DNA of 64,000 nucleotides from Hyphomicrobiales bacterium (GCA_900466005.1 UEGQ01000003.1:496001-560000); one strand, 5' to 3'; positions 28,333 to 38,525 are shown, numbered from the stretch's first letter. The notes: generated from the letters alone by a model not told the origin. Numbers and translations: made by a program.

Positions 28333-29631
28333 TCAGAACCGGTCCCTCAACGCATACCACGTGAGCGCCAGGAAGAGCAGTGGGCTTCGGAGCCGCGGAC
28401 CGCCCGGGAAGGACCGGATTTTCAGGTCCCGCAGGTATTCGAGTTCCGACGAACGCCCGAGTACCATGTCTGCATAGAGCTTGCCGCAGTAGTTCGACAG
28501 CATGACGCCGTGGCCGGAATAGCCACCGATCGAGGTCACGCCCGGCATCACCTCGCGAACAAACGGTTTGCGCGGCATGGTGATGCCGACCGAGCCGCCC
28601 CAGCCATGGGTGATCTCGACATCTTCCAGCTCCGGATAAATCTCGGCGATCTGCCGGCGAATATGGGCCGAGATATCCCGCGGTGCGTCGGCCGTATAGG
28701 CCTCGCGTCCGCCGAAGAGCAAGCGGCCGTCGCGGGACTTGCGGAAATAGCGCACGACGAAACGGGAATCGGCGACCGCCTCGCTGCCGGGAATGACGCC
28801 CGGGAACTTGTCGAGCGGCGCGGTCGCCCCGATAAAGGAACGGATCGGCATGACATGCGCCGCGGTGACCGGTTCGAGGTTGCCGAGATAGGCATTGGTG
28901 GCGATCAGCACGCGGTTTGCGGTGATCGTTCCCTTCGGCGTGTCGATGTGTGTCTTGCCGCCGGCCTGACGGATCGCCGTCGCCGGCGTCATCTCGTGGA
29001 TCGCGGCTCCCGCGGCGCTTGCCGCGCGTGCAAGCCCGACCACCAGCTTCAGCGGGTGGATATGGCCCGTGCCGCTGTCATGGACGCCATAGTGGTAATG
29101 GCTGGAGCCGAGGCGTTCGGCAGTTTCTTTCGCATCCATGAACCGCAGATGCGGGTAGCCGTAGCGTGTCGCGGCAATCTCCGCGGTGTGCCGGTACTCC
29201 TTCTCGTGCCCCGGTTTGTGGGCGACGTTCATCTGCCCCGGCATGAACTCCATGTCGATCTGGTGTTCGGCGGCGAAATCGAGGAGGTATTTCTTTGCGT
29301 GTTCGGCAAGGTCGAACAGAACCTTCGACCGCTCGTAGCCGAGTTCGGCTTCGAGTTCGTCCGGATAGGCGCGTTGGCCGGTGCCCAACTGCCCGCCGTT
29401 GCGGCCAGACGCCCCGTCGCCGATCCGGCAGGCCTCGATCAGCACGACCGAGACCCCGCCCTTCGCGAGCGTGTACGCGGCCTGCAGGCCGGTATAACCG
29501 CCGCCGACAATGGCGACGTCGGCCGTGGTCGAGCCGTCGAGCGCCGGATATTCGGGACGCTCGCCGACGGTCGCCTGGTACCAGGAAATCCCCGGCGCGA
29601 TCGGACTTTGCCAGGTCATGGGCGCCCTCAC
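28333..29631 (-). CDS. puuB: FAD-dependent gamma-glutamylputrescine oxidase-like protein
   Basis: A 432-residue D-amino-acid-oxidase-family flavoprotein. The FAD site is VAIVGGGYTGLQAAYTLAKGG (about 37-57), followed by the covalent-type family block GASGRNGGQLGTGQR. The C-terminal GYSGHGVMLSNYCGKL contacts the flavin. Such proteins oxidise gamma-glutamylputrescine or related amines. The GTG start (29631) forms GTGA with the stop of the upstream puuA-like gene, so translation is coupled; ATG 29619 is an alternative. The neighbour makes polyamine catabolism the best guess. The substrate is not proven by sequence. Confidence 0.8.
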   Translation of the reverse strand: MRAPMTWQSPIAPGISWYQATVGERPEYPALDGSTTADVAIVGGGYTGLQAAYTLAKGGVSVVLIEACRIGDGASGRNGGQLGTGQRAYPDELEAELGYERSKVLFDLAEHAKKYLLDFAAEHQIDMEFMPGQMNVAHKPGHEKEYRHTAEIAATRYGYPHLRFMDAKETAERLGSSHYHYGVHDSGTGHIHPLKLVVGLARAASAAGAAIHEMTPATAIRQAGGKTHIDTPKGTITANRVLIATNAYLGNLEPVTAAHVMPIRSFIGATAPLDKFPGVIPGSEAVADSRFVVRYFRKSRDGRLLFGGREAYTADAPRDISAHIRRQIAEIYPELEDVEITHGWGGSVGITMPRKPFVREVMPGVTSIGGYSGHGVMLSNYCGKLYADMVLGRSSELEYLRDLKIRSFPGGPRLRSPLLFLALTWYALRDRF

Positions 29632-31064
29632 ACGTTCAGCAGCAGGAATTCACGTTCCCACGGACTGATCACCTGCATGAAGGTCTCGAACTCGCCGCGC
29701 TTCACGCCGGCATAGAGCCCGATGAACTCTTCGCCGAGCACCTCGGCGAGCGCGGGTTCGGATTCCATCAGCGAGACGGCTTCGAGCAGCCCCCGCGGCA
29801 GCTCGACCGAACCTTCGTTCGCGGTGCCTTCGGAGGCCTCCGTCGGTTCCGTGCCCCTGACGATGCCGAGATAGCCGGCGGCGAGCGAGGCGGCGAGCGC
29901 GAGGTACGGATTGGCGTCAGAGCTCGGCAGGCGGTTTTCGACACGGCGCGCGGCGGCGTTCGATACCGGCACGCGGAAGGCCGTGGTGCGGTTGTCGTAA
30001 CCCCACGCATTATTGACCGGCGCGGACATGTCGGGCGTCAGCCTGCGATAGGAGTTCACATAGGGCGCCATCATGACCAGCGCCTTCGGCACGAAGGCCT
30101 GCATGCCGCCGATGAAATGGAAGAACTCCTTTGACGCAGACCCGTCCGGATTGGAGAAGATGTTCTTGCCTGTCTCCATGTCCACGACGGACTGGTGGAT
30201 GTGCATGGCCGAACCCGGCTGTCCCTGCATGGGCTTGGCCATGAAGGTCGCGTAGATGCCGTGCTTCAGTGCCGCCTCGCGGATCGTGCGCTTAAACAGG
30301 AAGACCTGGTCGGCGAGTTCGATCGGATTGCCGTGGCGCAGGTTGATCTCGAGCTGGGCCGGACCTTCTTCGTGAATGAGGGTGTCGATCTCCAGCCCCT
30401 GCTTTTCGGAGAAGTGGTAGATGTCGTCGATCAGCTCGTCGAATTCGTTGATCCCGGCGATCGAATAACCCTGACCTCCGAGGATCGACCGGCCGGACCG
30501 GCCCTTCGGCGGATGCAACGGATAGTCGGGGTCGTCGTTCATGGCGACCAGATAGAACTCGATTTCCGGTGCGACGACTGGCCGCCAGCCTTTCTCCTCG
30601 TAGAGCCGCATGACGTTCTTCAGCACGTTGCGCGGCGTATAGGAGACCTGGTCGCCGTTCGAGCCGACGACGTCGCAGATGACCTGCGCGGTCGGGTCGG
30701 TCTCCCACGGCACGACGGAGAGGGTCGAGAGGTCGGGCACGAGCTTCAGGTCGCTGTCGCGAGGCTCATAGCGGAACTGGCCGCTCTCTTCCGGATACTC
30801 GCCGGAAATCGTGTGGCGGTAGAGCGCCGAGGGCAGGGCGAGCGACGTGTCGCCGGTGAACTTCGACGTCGGCATCATCTTGCCGCGCGGTACGCCCGCG
30901 AGGTCCGGCGTGATGCATTCGATGTCCTCGATGCCGCGGGCGCGGAGCCAGGCCGTGGCATCCTTCCACGTCTTCACGCCGCGGGTCGACTGGATGTCCG
31001 GGGGAATGCTTGCCTTCTTCGATGCCGCGCCGTGGGGTCTGAGCATTGTTTTCTTTGCAGGCAT
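29628..31064 (-). CDS. puuA: Glutamine synthetase-like gamma-glutamylpolyamine synthetase
   Basis: A 478-residue protein of the glutamine synthetase fold. The N-terminal beta-grasp carries DLAGVPRGKMMP; the catalytic part has APEIEFYLV, EGPAQLEINLRH, MAKPMQGQPGSAMHIHQS and NRTTAFRVPVS, with Glu and His metal ligands intact. Divergence from GlnA and fusion to a GTGA-coupled amine oxidase fit PuuA, which glutamylates putrescine or another amine. The N-terminal ~30 residues are basic and variable. A 14-base palindrome lies 20 bases before the start. Confidence 0.82.
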   Translation of the reverse strand: MPAKKTMLRPHGAASKKASIPPDIQSTRGVKTWKDATAWLRARGIEDIECITPDLAGVPRGKMMPTSKFTGDTSLALPSALYRHTISGEYPEESGQFRYEPRDSDLKLVPDLSTLSVVPWETDPTAQVICDVVGSNGDQVSYTPRNVLKNVMRLYEEKGWRPVVAPEIEFYLVAMNDDPDYPLHPPKGRSGRSILGGQGYSIAGINEFDELIDDIYHFSEKQGLEIDTLIHEEGPAQLEINLRHGNPIELADQVFLFKRTIREAALKHGIYATFMAKPMQGQPGSAMHIHQSVVDMETGKNIFSNPDGSASKEFFHFIGGMQAFVPKALVMMAPYVNSYRRLTPDMSAPVNNAWGYDNRTTAFRVPVSNAAARRVENRLPSSDANPYLALAASLAAGYLGIVRGTEPTEASEGTANEGSVELPRGLLEAVSLMESEPALAEVLGEEFIGLYAGVKRGEFETFMQVISPWEREFLLLNV

Positions 31065-31083
31065 GTCTCACCGGTTGGGTTGT

Positions 31084-31097
31084 TGATGGCGCCATCA
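31084..31097. promoter_or_regulatory. Perfect palindrome TGATGGCGCCATCA upstream of puuA
   Basis: A 14-base perfect palindrome 20 bases upstream of the puuA start on the minus strand, with offset CCGGTT (31071-31076) and AACCGG (31099-31104) around it. It lies in the 127-base gap divergent from the flavoprotein gene and is a likely repressor operator. Confidence 0.55.
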
Positions 31098-31191
31098 TAA
31101 CCGGACTTCGCGAATTGGCGAGGGGGGAAACGACGTTGACTTTGCGGCGCCGATCGAAAACACAGGTCTTCTTTGTTACGGGGGCCGGGAC

Positions 31192-32373
31192 TTGGCGCGT
31201 ATATTTGATGTTGCTGTCATAGGAGCCGGCGCCGCGGGCATAATGTGCGCGATCGTCGCGGGCAAACGCGGCCGCCGGGTGGTGGTGCTCGATCACGCCG
31301 GCGCGCCGGGGGAGAAAATCCGCATCTCGGGCGGCGGCCGCTGCAACTTCACGAACATTCATGCCGGGCCGAAGAACTTCCTCTCGGCCAATCCGCATTT
31401 CGCCAAATCCGCACTCGCCCGCTTCACGCCCGCCGATTTTGTCGCGATGGTCGATCGCCACGCGATCCCCTGGCACGAGAAGACGCTCGGACAGTTGTTC
31501 TGCGACGGCAGTGCCAAGGACATCATCCGTATGCTGCTCGACGAGATGCGGGCGGCGGGTGTGGAACTGCGGCTCGGCGTCGAGATTTCCGCGGTCGAAA
31601 AGGGCGAGGGCGGCTTTCGCCTGCAAACGACGGACGGTGAAATCTGCGCCGCTTCCGTGGTGATCGCGACCGGCGGCAAGTCGATACCGAAGATGGGAGC
31701 GACGGGATTTGCCTACCGCGTCGCCGCTGACTTCGACCTCGAGGTGACGGAGACGCGCCCCGGCCTCGTGCCGCTCACGCTCGACCCGGCGCTGCTTGCC
31801 GAACTTTCGCCGCTTGCCGGCATTTCGGTCGATGCCGAGGTGCGGCACGGCAAGACCTCCTTCCGGGAGGCGTTGCTTTTCACCCACCGCGGCCTGAGCG
31901 GTCCGACGATCCTGCAGATTTCGAGCTACTGGAGGGAGGGCGACGAGATCACACTGTCGCTCGAGCCGGATGCCGATTTAGCCGCCCTGTTGAAGGCGGC
32001 GAAGCGCGAGAACGGCCGGCAGGCGGTGCAGACCGTACTCGCCCGGCATCTGCCTAGGCGGCTTGCTCAATATGTCGTCGAGCGGCTCGCCGTCGACAGG
32101 CCGCTCGCCGACCTGTCGGACAAGGCGCTGGAGGCGCTTGCCGCATTCCTCCATGGCTGGGTGATCAAACCGGCCGGCTCGGAGGGTTACCGCACGGCGG
32201 AGGTGACCCTCGGCGGCATCGACACGACTGAACTCGACTCGAAGACGATGATGGCGAAGCGTGTGCCCGGACTCTATTTCGTCGGCGAATGCGTCGATGT
32301 CACCGGCTGGCTCGGCGGCTATAACTTTCAGTGGGCCTGGGCCTCCGGTCATGCCGCCGGCGAGAGCGTGTGA
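31192..32373 (+). CDS. HI0933/YhiN-family NAD(P)/FAD flavoprotein
   Basis: A 393-residue flavoprotein of the BaiN/HI0933 family. FAD motif FDVAVIGAGAAGIMCAIVAG begins at residue 5, followed by the family-specific KIRISGGGRCNFTN (about 45-58) and the C-terminal GLYFVGECVDVTGWLGGYNFQWAWASG. Members are poorly understood reductases. The start is TTG at 31192, supported by the GGGGGCCGGGA site just upstream and by the FAD motif position. It stands alone, divergent from puuA. Confidence 0.88.
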   Translation: MARIFDVAVIGAGAAGIMCAIVAGKRGRRVVVLDHAGAPGEKIRISGGGRCNFTNIHAGPKNFLSANPHFAKSALARFTPADFVAMVDRHAIPWHEKTLGQLFCDGSAKDIIRMLLDEMRAAGVELRLGVEISAVEKGEGGFRLQTTDGEICAASVVIATGGKSIPKMGATGFAYRVAADFDLEVTETRPGLVPLTLDPALLAELSPLAGISVDAEVRHGKTSFREALLFTHRGLSGPTILQISSYWREGDEITLSLEPDADLAALLKAAKRENGRQAVQTVLARHLPRRLAQYVVERLAVDRPLADLSDKALEALAAFLHGWVIKPAGSEGYRTAEVTLGGIDTTELDSKTMMAKRVPGLYFVGECVDVTGWLGGYNFQWAWASGHAAGESV

Positions 32374-32515
32374 TGAGCTTTTTCAGCACTTGTTAACGGG
32401 GCGGGCGCATGCTCGTCCGACGGGATACGACGATCGTCGTTGCGACATCTTGTCGAGTGGCGAACCGCGACAACCGTGAACTAGGTTGCTCAACAGTATT
32501 CGTGGGGTAGCAGTG

Positions 32516-32656
32516 ATGAGACAGTCAAATCGCAGAGCACGCGCAATCGCCATTGCCACGGCGCAAGACGATCGCCGCGTCCTTCTTCGGCGCACGGCCG
32601 CCCTCGGCTTTGCCGCCTGCTGCATTCTGACAGCCTTCGCCGTACTCGCCTTTTAG
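32516..32656 (+). CDS. Possible 46-residue membrane peptide
   Basis: ATG 32516 to TAG 32656 gives 46 residues: a charged, Arg-rich N-terminal half followed by a hydrophobic helix ALGFAACCILTAFAVLAF at the C-terminus. A GGGG stretch lies about 9 bases before the start. The design resembles small tail-anchored membrane proteins. It overlaps the antisense gene 32525-32887 almost completely, so only one of the two may be real in this stretch. Confidence 0.4.
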   Translation: MRQSNRRARAIAIATAQDDRRVLLRRTAALGFAACCILTAFAVLAF

Positions 32657-32887
32657 GCAATACGGTATCGCCGTCAGGCCGGCCTCGCAGCGGCTGGCAT
32701 TTCCCTCACAATCTGCAACGGGCGGTTTCGCCCGGCCGGATAACCGGGCGAAGATCTTGCGCGCCTTGCGCCATGGAGCCTCACCATAGCGCGCATAATA
32801 GGCGTCTTCCTCTGCGAGCGTCGGCCGCCGCGGCACCGATCGCGAAGACAGCAGGCGGACGAGCAGCAATCCTGCGAATTCATACAT
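32525..32887 (-). CDS. Small hypothetical protein
   Basis: A 120-residue frame starting MYEFAGLLLVRLLSSR with a near-ideal AAGGAG site 8 bases before ATG 32887. The N-terminal third (hydrophobic start, then RPTLAEEDAYYARYGEAPWRKARKIFARL) looks like a conserved short rhizobial protein. The C-terminal part is Cys/Gly-rich and low in complexity. It is not a family I can name. It diverges from the LysR gene across 91 bases. Confidence 0.55.
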   Translation of the reverse strand: MYEFAGLLLVRLLSSRSVPRRPTLAEEDAYYARYGEAPWRKARKIFARLSGRAKPPVADCEGNASRCEAGLTAIPYCLKGEYGEGCQNAAGGKAEGGRAPKKDAAIVLRRGNGDCACSAI

Positions 32888-32966
32888 GGATGCATCTCCT
32901 TCGGGTGAAACACATCCATCTATTTATCGCGCCAAATTTGCTTTATGAACCGACAGAAATGCACTA

Positions 32967-32988
32967 GGTTTTTCAGCTATGAAAAACC
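32967..32988. promoter_or_regulatory. Inverted repeat over the LysR start codon
   Basis: GGTTTTTCA (32967-32975) and TGAAAAACC (32980-32988) are exact reverse complements separated by GCTA. The ATG of the LysR gene (32979-32981) lies in the loop/stem. As RNA it could hide the start codon; as DNA it could be an operator. Confidence 0.55.
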
Positions 32989-33848
32989 CGTCCTGGGACG
33001 CCTACCAGATTTTTCTGCTCGTCGCTCGCCATGGCGGTCTTTCCGGCGCGGCCACCGAGACTGGGTTGAGCCCGGCGACCATCGGCCGGCGGATGATAGA
33101 GTTCGAGCGTCGGATCGGCCGTCCGCTCTTCGTGCGCAGTCAGACCGGTTACGGGCTCACCGGCGATGGACGGCAGCTCCTCGAACACCTCGGCGAGATG
33201 GAGGTGGCGGCCCGCCGCATCGAAGTCTGGCGCGAGGAGGCCGCGGCTCCGGCGCTGGTCAGGCTGGCGGCGGGGACGTGGATCGCATGGCTCGTCAGCG
33301 AGAATTTCCCGGCCCTGCTCACCGAGCGCGATCCGTTCCGTATCGACATCCACATCGCCGAGCAGCGGGCGGCGCTGGCGCACCGCGAATGCGACATTGG
33401 CATTCGCGCCTTCGAGCCGGAAGAACTGAACCTCGCCAAGATCCCGGCGGGCACAACCGCCTACGCCCCCTACCGGGCGCGCAACACCGTAGATCACGGC
33501 CCGGGTCGCTGGCTGGCGGTGGATACCGAGAATGCGATCTCCGCCTATCTGCGCTGGCCGCATGAGAACAAGGCCGAGAACATCGTGGTGACCGTCAATC
33601 GTCCCCGGTCGCTGCGCGACCTCGCGCTCGCCGGCGCGGGCATCGCGGTCCTGCCGTGCTTCGTCGGCGATCTGGAGCCGAAGCTCGAACGGGCCGGGCC
33701 CGAGATCGCCGAACTGCGCCACCGCCAATGGATCGTGATGAACAACGACGACCGTCATCGGCGCGAGATACGAACCGTTGCCGACCGCCTGTCGCGCCTT
33801 TTGAAAGCGCACGAGGAACTCTTCTGCGGGAAACGTCCGCTGGCCTGA
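32979..33848 (+). CDS. LysR-family transcriptional regulator
   Basis: A 289-residue LysR-type regulator. The N-terminal helix-turn-helix is AYQIFLLVARHGGLSGAATETGLSPATIGRRMIEFERRIG (residues 8-47). The remainder is a shortened effector domain with AGAGIAVLPCFVGDLEP near residue 210. No classical ribosome-binding site precedes the ATG, and an inverted repeat spans it. The target is unknown; neighbours are a small antisense-oriented gene upstream and the mcpZ-like receptor downstream. Confidence 0.87.
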   Translation: MKNPSWDAYQIFLLVARHGGLSGAATETGLSPATIGRRMIEFERRIGRPLFVRSQTGYGLTGDGRQLLEHLGEMEVAARRIEVWREEAAAPALVRLAAGTWIAWLVSENFPALLTERDPFRIDIHIAEQRAALAHRECDIGIRAFEPEELNLAKIPAGTTAYAPYRARNTVDHGPGRWLAVDTENAISAYLRWPHENKAENIVVTVNRPRSLRDLALAGAGIAVLPCFVGDLEPKLERAGPEIAELRHRQWIVMNNDDRHRREIRTVADRLSRLLKAHEELFCGKRPLA

Positions 33849-33981
33849 GGCGCTGTCGAGGCGCCCCGGGCAGGCCTTCGCTGCACGACACTCGGGCGTA
33901 TCTGTCCCCTTACTTTAGTAGCACACCGTTCAGAAATTCTTCAGTCCCTCATGAGAGAAGCGTTTCAGGGGCACACGTCTG

Positions 33982-34001
33982 GTTCGATCAATGTATCGAA
34001 C
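33982..34001. promoter_or_regulatory. Inverted repeat upstream of the mcpZ-like gene
   Basis: GTTCGAT (33982-33988) and ATCGAAC (33995-34001) form a perfect 7-bp inverted repeat with a 6-base spacer, 26 bases before the preferred start codon. It spans an upstream in-frame ATG (33991). It may be an operator or a short hairpin in the leader. Confidence 0.45.
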
Positions 34002-34026
34002 ACGGCAACTCATGAGGGGTAAGCTG

Positions 34027-36558
34027 ATGCTGGTCGACCGTCTGCTGGCGCGTTTCAAGATCCAGACCAAGGTTCTCGTCTTCATCTTTCCGTTCGTCCT
34101 GAGCATTTCGGCGGTAGGGCTCACGGGTCTCTATGCCTCGAACATGCTGCAGGGCCGTATGGATATCTCCAATACCGTCCTGCAGACGTTGAGCGGGTTC
34201 AAGAAGGTTTATGTCTCGATGACGACCTTCCTGCAGGAGACGAACGAGCAGACCAGGGCCGCTCTCGACCAAGAGATCGCAACACAGTCGGCTGCGCTGA
34301 AGGATACCCATGCGGGTCTGTCCGGGCTCGAGGGACAGCCGGAGATGGATGCCGCGATTGCCGGCACCGACGCGATCGGCGTCAAGGCGGCGGACCTCTG
34401 GAGCCTGCACCAGGACGAGGTTGCGCTGCGCGGCGGACTTGAAGGCGACCTCGCTGCCCTCATGACCGCGCGCGGCGAACTCATCAAATATGCGACGACC
34501 GTGCGCGAGGCGCTCGCCGCCGACGAATCCAAGGCCAAGGGGCTGCTGCGCCAGGCGGAAAAGCTCAACCGCGGCGCAGCCCTCATCTCCAAGATCGTCA
34601 CCGCTTACAACACGCTGACGACGCCGCAGGAGAAGATGGATCTGGTCAAGAAGGAATTCGGGGATCTCGCGACCGCGAGCACGGACATCACGAGTGTCCT
34701 GCCGGTCGACCAGGTCGCGCTCGGCAATGCGATCGCCGACAGCGTCGCGGTGGTCAAGAAGCAGCTCGATCTCGGCGTCGTCAACGACGGAACCATCGGT
34801 GCCGTCGACCGGGCGATCAACCTCCTGCGTCCGGCCGGCATCAAGCTGCAGGGCGCCTCGACCGTGAAATCCCGCGAGGCGACGCGCGTCTTCGGTACGC
34901 TCGACCGGCCGATGGCCGAGGCGACGGCGCTGCTCGCGGCGACCCAGAAGCTCGCCGATGCGGTCAACACCGTGGATTCCCGCGCCTCCCGCTTCCTTGG
35001 AGCGCCGCAGGAGGAGAACCTCTCGCGCCTGAAGACCGCGCTTGACGGTCTGCGTGCGGACGCCGATGGACTCACCGCCGATCCCGCAGTCGCCAACGAT
35101 GCCCATGAAAAGGTCGCTGCTCTGTTGCCGCTCGCCGACTCGATTGCCACGCGTGCCGGCGATCTCGTCGGACTTGCCGTCAAGCGTGCCGAGTCCTTCA
35201 AGGCGGCCGCAAGCGATATCGACGGGATCTGGTCGAATCTCACCGCCTTCGCCGCCCTGCAACGCGAGGCGGCGGGAAGTGAACGCGACAAGGCGAACCG
35301 CATTTCGGCGAGCGCGACGATCCTCGGCGTGCTGATCGCGATCTTTGCCGGCATCGGCCTCGTCGTCACGTTCAAGGGGCCGATCACCCAGATCACCGCG
35401 GCCATGCGCCGGCTCGCCGCCGGCGATCTCGATGTCGGCGTGAATGGCGACGCCCGCGCCGACGAGATCGGCGAGATGGCCCGTGCGCTCGGCGTCTTCA
35501 AGGAAAATGCGCTTGCCAAGATCCGCATCGAGGCGGAAAGCGAACAGGAGCGTGCTGCGGCGGAGGCCGAACGGCAGCGCAACGATCTCGAGAAGCAGGA
35601 GATTGATCGTCAGATCGAGTTTGCCGTCAACGCCCTTGCCGCCGGTCTCGGGCGGCTCGCCGACGGCGATATCTCGGCGACGATCGAGACACCCTTCGTC
35701 GGTCGGCTCGAGGACCTGCGCAACGACTTCAATCGCTCACTGACCCGTCTTCAGGATACGATCGGCACGATCATCACCAATGTTTCCCTCATCCAGGGCA
35801 ACGGTCAGCAGATGTCGCAGTCCGCGGCGGAGCTGTCGCGTCGGACCGAAGCACAGGCCGCCTCGCTCGAAGAGACGGCGGCCGCCGTCGACGAGATCAC
35901 GGTGACCGTGCGTTCCTCGGCCGAAAGGGCCCGCGAGGCCAATGCGATCGTGGTTGCCACCCGAAGCAGCGCCGAGGATTCCGCGGAAGTCGTCAAGAAT
36001 GCGATCTCGGCCATGGGCCGGATCGAGAATGCCTCGCAGAAGATCGAGCAGATCATCGATGTGATCGAGGACATTGCTTTCCAGACGAACCTGCTTGCGC
36101 TCAATGCCGGTATCGAGGCGGCGCGGGCCGGGGACGCCGGCAAGGGCTTTGCCGTCGTCGCCCAGGAGGTGCGCGAGCTTGCCCAGCGCTCCGGCTCCGC
36201 GGCGAAGGAGATCAAGGACCTGATCAACACGGCGGCTGCCGAGGTGGGCGGCGGTTCGCGTCTCGTCCAGCAGACGGGTGAGGTTCTGACGCGCATCGGC
36301 GAGCAGATCATGACCATCAGCCAGCACGTCGAGGTGATTGCTCGCGGCAGCCAGGACCAGTCGGCGGCGCTCGCGGAGGTCAACGACGCCGTCAACCAGA
36401 TGGACCAGATGACCCAGCAGAACGCCGCGATGGTCGAGGAGACGAGTGCGGCAAGCAGCCAGCTCGCCTCCGAGGCCGATGCGTTGCTGGCCCTCGTCCA
36501 GCAGTTCCGCATCGATGGCCGGCAACAGGAACACCGGGCGGTACGCCCGGCGGCCTGA
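34027..36558 (+). CDS. mcpZ: McpZ-like methyl-accepting chemotaxis protein with large periplasmic domain
   Basis: From ATG 34027 (GAGGGG nine bases upstream) this is an 843-residue receptor; ATG 33991 and 34012 are in-frame alternatives. One transmembrane helix lies near 16-38. A roughly 390-residue, almost entirely helical periplasmic region follows, and a second helix ([18 protein letters not shown]) lies near 432-450. Then come a HAMP ([10 protein letters not shown]), a second HAMP-like repeat ([11 protein letters not shown]) and the signalling tip [39 protein letters not shown]. No C-terminal CheR-binding pentapeptide is present. Synteny and the outsized sensor match S. meliloti McpZ; the ligand is unknown. 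Confidence 0.85.
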   Translation: MLVDRLLARFKIQTKVLVFIFPFVLSISAVGLTGLYASNMLQGRMDISNTVLQTLSGFKKVYVSMTTFLQETNEQTRAALDQEIATQSAALKDTHAGLSGLEGQPEMDAAIAGTDAIGVKAADLWSLHQDEVALRGGLEGDLAALMTARGELIKYATTVREALAADESKAKGLLRQAEKLNRGAALISKIVTAYNTLTTPQEKMDLVKKEFGDLATASTDITSVLPVDQVALGNAIADSVAVVKKQLDLGVVNDGTIGAVDRAINLLRPAGIKLQGASTVKSREATRVFGTLDRPMAEATALLAATQKLADAVNTVDSRASRFLGAPQEENLSRLKTALDGLRADADGLTADPAVANDAHEKVAALLPLADSIATRAGDLVGLAVKRAESFKAAASDIDGIWSNLTAFAALQREAAGSERDKANRISASATILGVLIAIFAGIGLVVTFKGPITQITAAMRRLAAGDLDVGVNGDARADEIGEMARALGVFKENALAKIRIEAESEQERAAAEAERQRNDLEKQEIDRQIEFAVNALAAGLGRLADGDISATIETPFVGRLEDLRNDFNRSLTRLQDTIGTIITNVSLIQGNGQQMSQSAAELSRRTEAQAASLEETAAAVDEITVTVRSSAERAREANAIVVATRSSAEDSAEVVKNAISAMGRIENASQKIEQIIDVIEDIAFQTNLLALNAGIEAARAGDAGKGFAVVAQEVRELAQRSGSAAKEIKDLINTAAAEVGGGSRLVQQTGEVLTRIGEQIMTISQHVEVIARGSQDQSAALAEVNDAVNQMDQMTQQNAAMVEETSAASSQLASEADALLALVQQFRIDGRQQEHRAVRPAA

Positions 36559-36572
36559 TCGCATCACCGCAC

Positions 36573-36626
36573 AAAAATAAGCCCGCGCAGGTCCCCGGAT
36601 TTCCTCCGGCCGGGGCTCGCGCGGGC
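36573..36626 (-). terminator. Rho-independent terminator of the small gene at 36670-36915
   Basis: GCCCGCGC (36581-36588) pairs with GCGCGGGC (36619-36626), with an inner CCCCGG/CCGGGG stem. On the minus strand the stem is followed by TTATTTTTGT, the classic arrangement. It may also limit read-through from the mcpZ-like gene. Confidence 0.8.
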
Positions 36627-36669
36627 AAGTTCCGGCACCCATCGGGCGCCGGGTTGGGGATGGTCTTCC

Positions 36670-36915
36670 TCAGGCGGCGTTGCGGCCCTGAGTAACGATG
36701 ACCGGGATCAGCAGGTCACCCCAGTTGCCGTCACCGCCGTGATGGCGTGCCGAGCGGACGAGCTCGACGGATACGCCGGCGTCGACGGCCTTCATGACGG
36801 ATTGGTTCAGGCGGTGCAGGTCGTTGGCGACCATGCGGATCATTGCCTGTTGCTCGGCGGTCATGGCCGATGCCTGTTCTTCTGCGCGTTCCTTGACTCG
36901 GGTCTGGGGTGTCAT
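36670..36915 (-). CDS. Small hypothetical helical protein
   Basis: An 81-residue soluble protein with an AGGAG site 8 bases before the ATG and its own terminator, so it is probably a real gene. Residues 5-50 form an amphipathic helix (RAEEQASAMTAEQQAMIRMVANDLHRLNQSVMKAVDAG); the C-terminus is RSARHHGGDGNWGDLLIPVIV. It belongs to no family I recognise. It lies downstream of aceA on the same strand but behind a GC-rich hairpin. Confidence 0.65.
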   Translation of the reverse strand: MTPQTRVKERAEEQASAMTAEQQAMIRMVANDLHRLNQSVMKAVDAGVSVELVRSARHHGGDGNWGDLLIPVIVTQGRNAA

Positions 36916-36968
36916 TGCATTTCTCCTCTTATATGCGGGGTTCTTGAACTATTAGTCTTGGTCTAAGG

Positions 36969-36990
36969 CCCCTCCCCTTGTGGGGAGGGG
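36969..36990 (-). terminator. Perfect hairpin downstream of aceA
   Basis: CCCCTCCCC (36969-36977) and GGGGAGGGG (36982-36990) form a 9-bp stem with a 4-base loop, 9 bases after the aceA stop. There is no T-run on the minus-strand side, so it may protect the aceA mRNA 3' end or partly end transcription. Confidence 0.5.
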
Positions 36991-36998
36991 AATTTGCC

Positions 36999-38288
<1,290 letters not shown>

Positions 38289-38365
38289 AGCAAACTCCCT
38301 TTTGCTCCGGTGCTCAAGAAGCCCGATTTCCTGCTTCGCGGCTCCTCGCTCTTGATGTGACGATA

Positions 38366-38384
38366 TTTACAGTGCGGCGCAAAA
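38366..38384. promoter_or_regulatory. aceA upstream element with PhaR-like TGC-N3-GCA core
   Basis: TTTACAG then TGCGGCGCAAAA (38373-38384) lies 85-96 bases before the aceA start. The second part differs at one position from the PhaR/AniA-type pattern TGCRNYGCASMA. A related TTTGACA-N9-TGTAAA element lies at 38440-38461. Confidence 0.4.
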
Positions 38385-38440
38385 AACGGCCAGAAAATTC
38401 GATAAAACAACAGGATGAAAGAGGTTAGAATGTCTTGCGT

Positions 38441-38469
38441 TTGACAATGCGGCGCTGTAAAATTGTAAA
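38441..38469 (+). promoter_or_regulatory. Promoter of the aceA-divergent regulator
   Basis: A consensus TTGACA at 38441-38446 and a 17-base spacer lead to TGTAAA (38464-38469) as the -10. The -10 is itself one copy of the repeated TGTAAA motif, which suggests autoregulation. Confidence 0.55.
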
Positions 38470-38525
38470 AATAGTAAAAGCATCCCGAGGCATCGGATCG
38501 GCCTCGTTCTGTAAAGGTATGTAAA
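38456..38525. repeat. Repeated TGTAAA motif cluster, likely operator
   Basis: TGTAAA occurs at 38456-38461, 38464-38469, 38510-38515 and 38520-38525 in the same orientation, with an AGTAAA variant at 38473-38478. The last copy directly touches the regulator start codon. This clustering in 70 bases points to protein binding by the XRE-type regulator encoded next to it. Confidence 0.55.
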
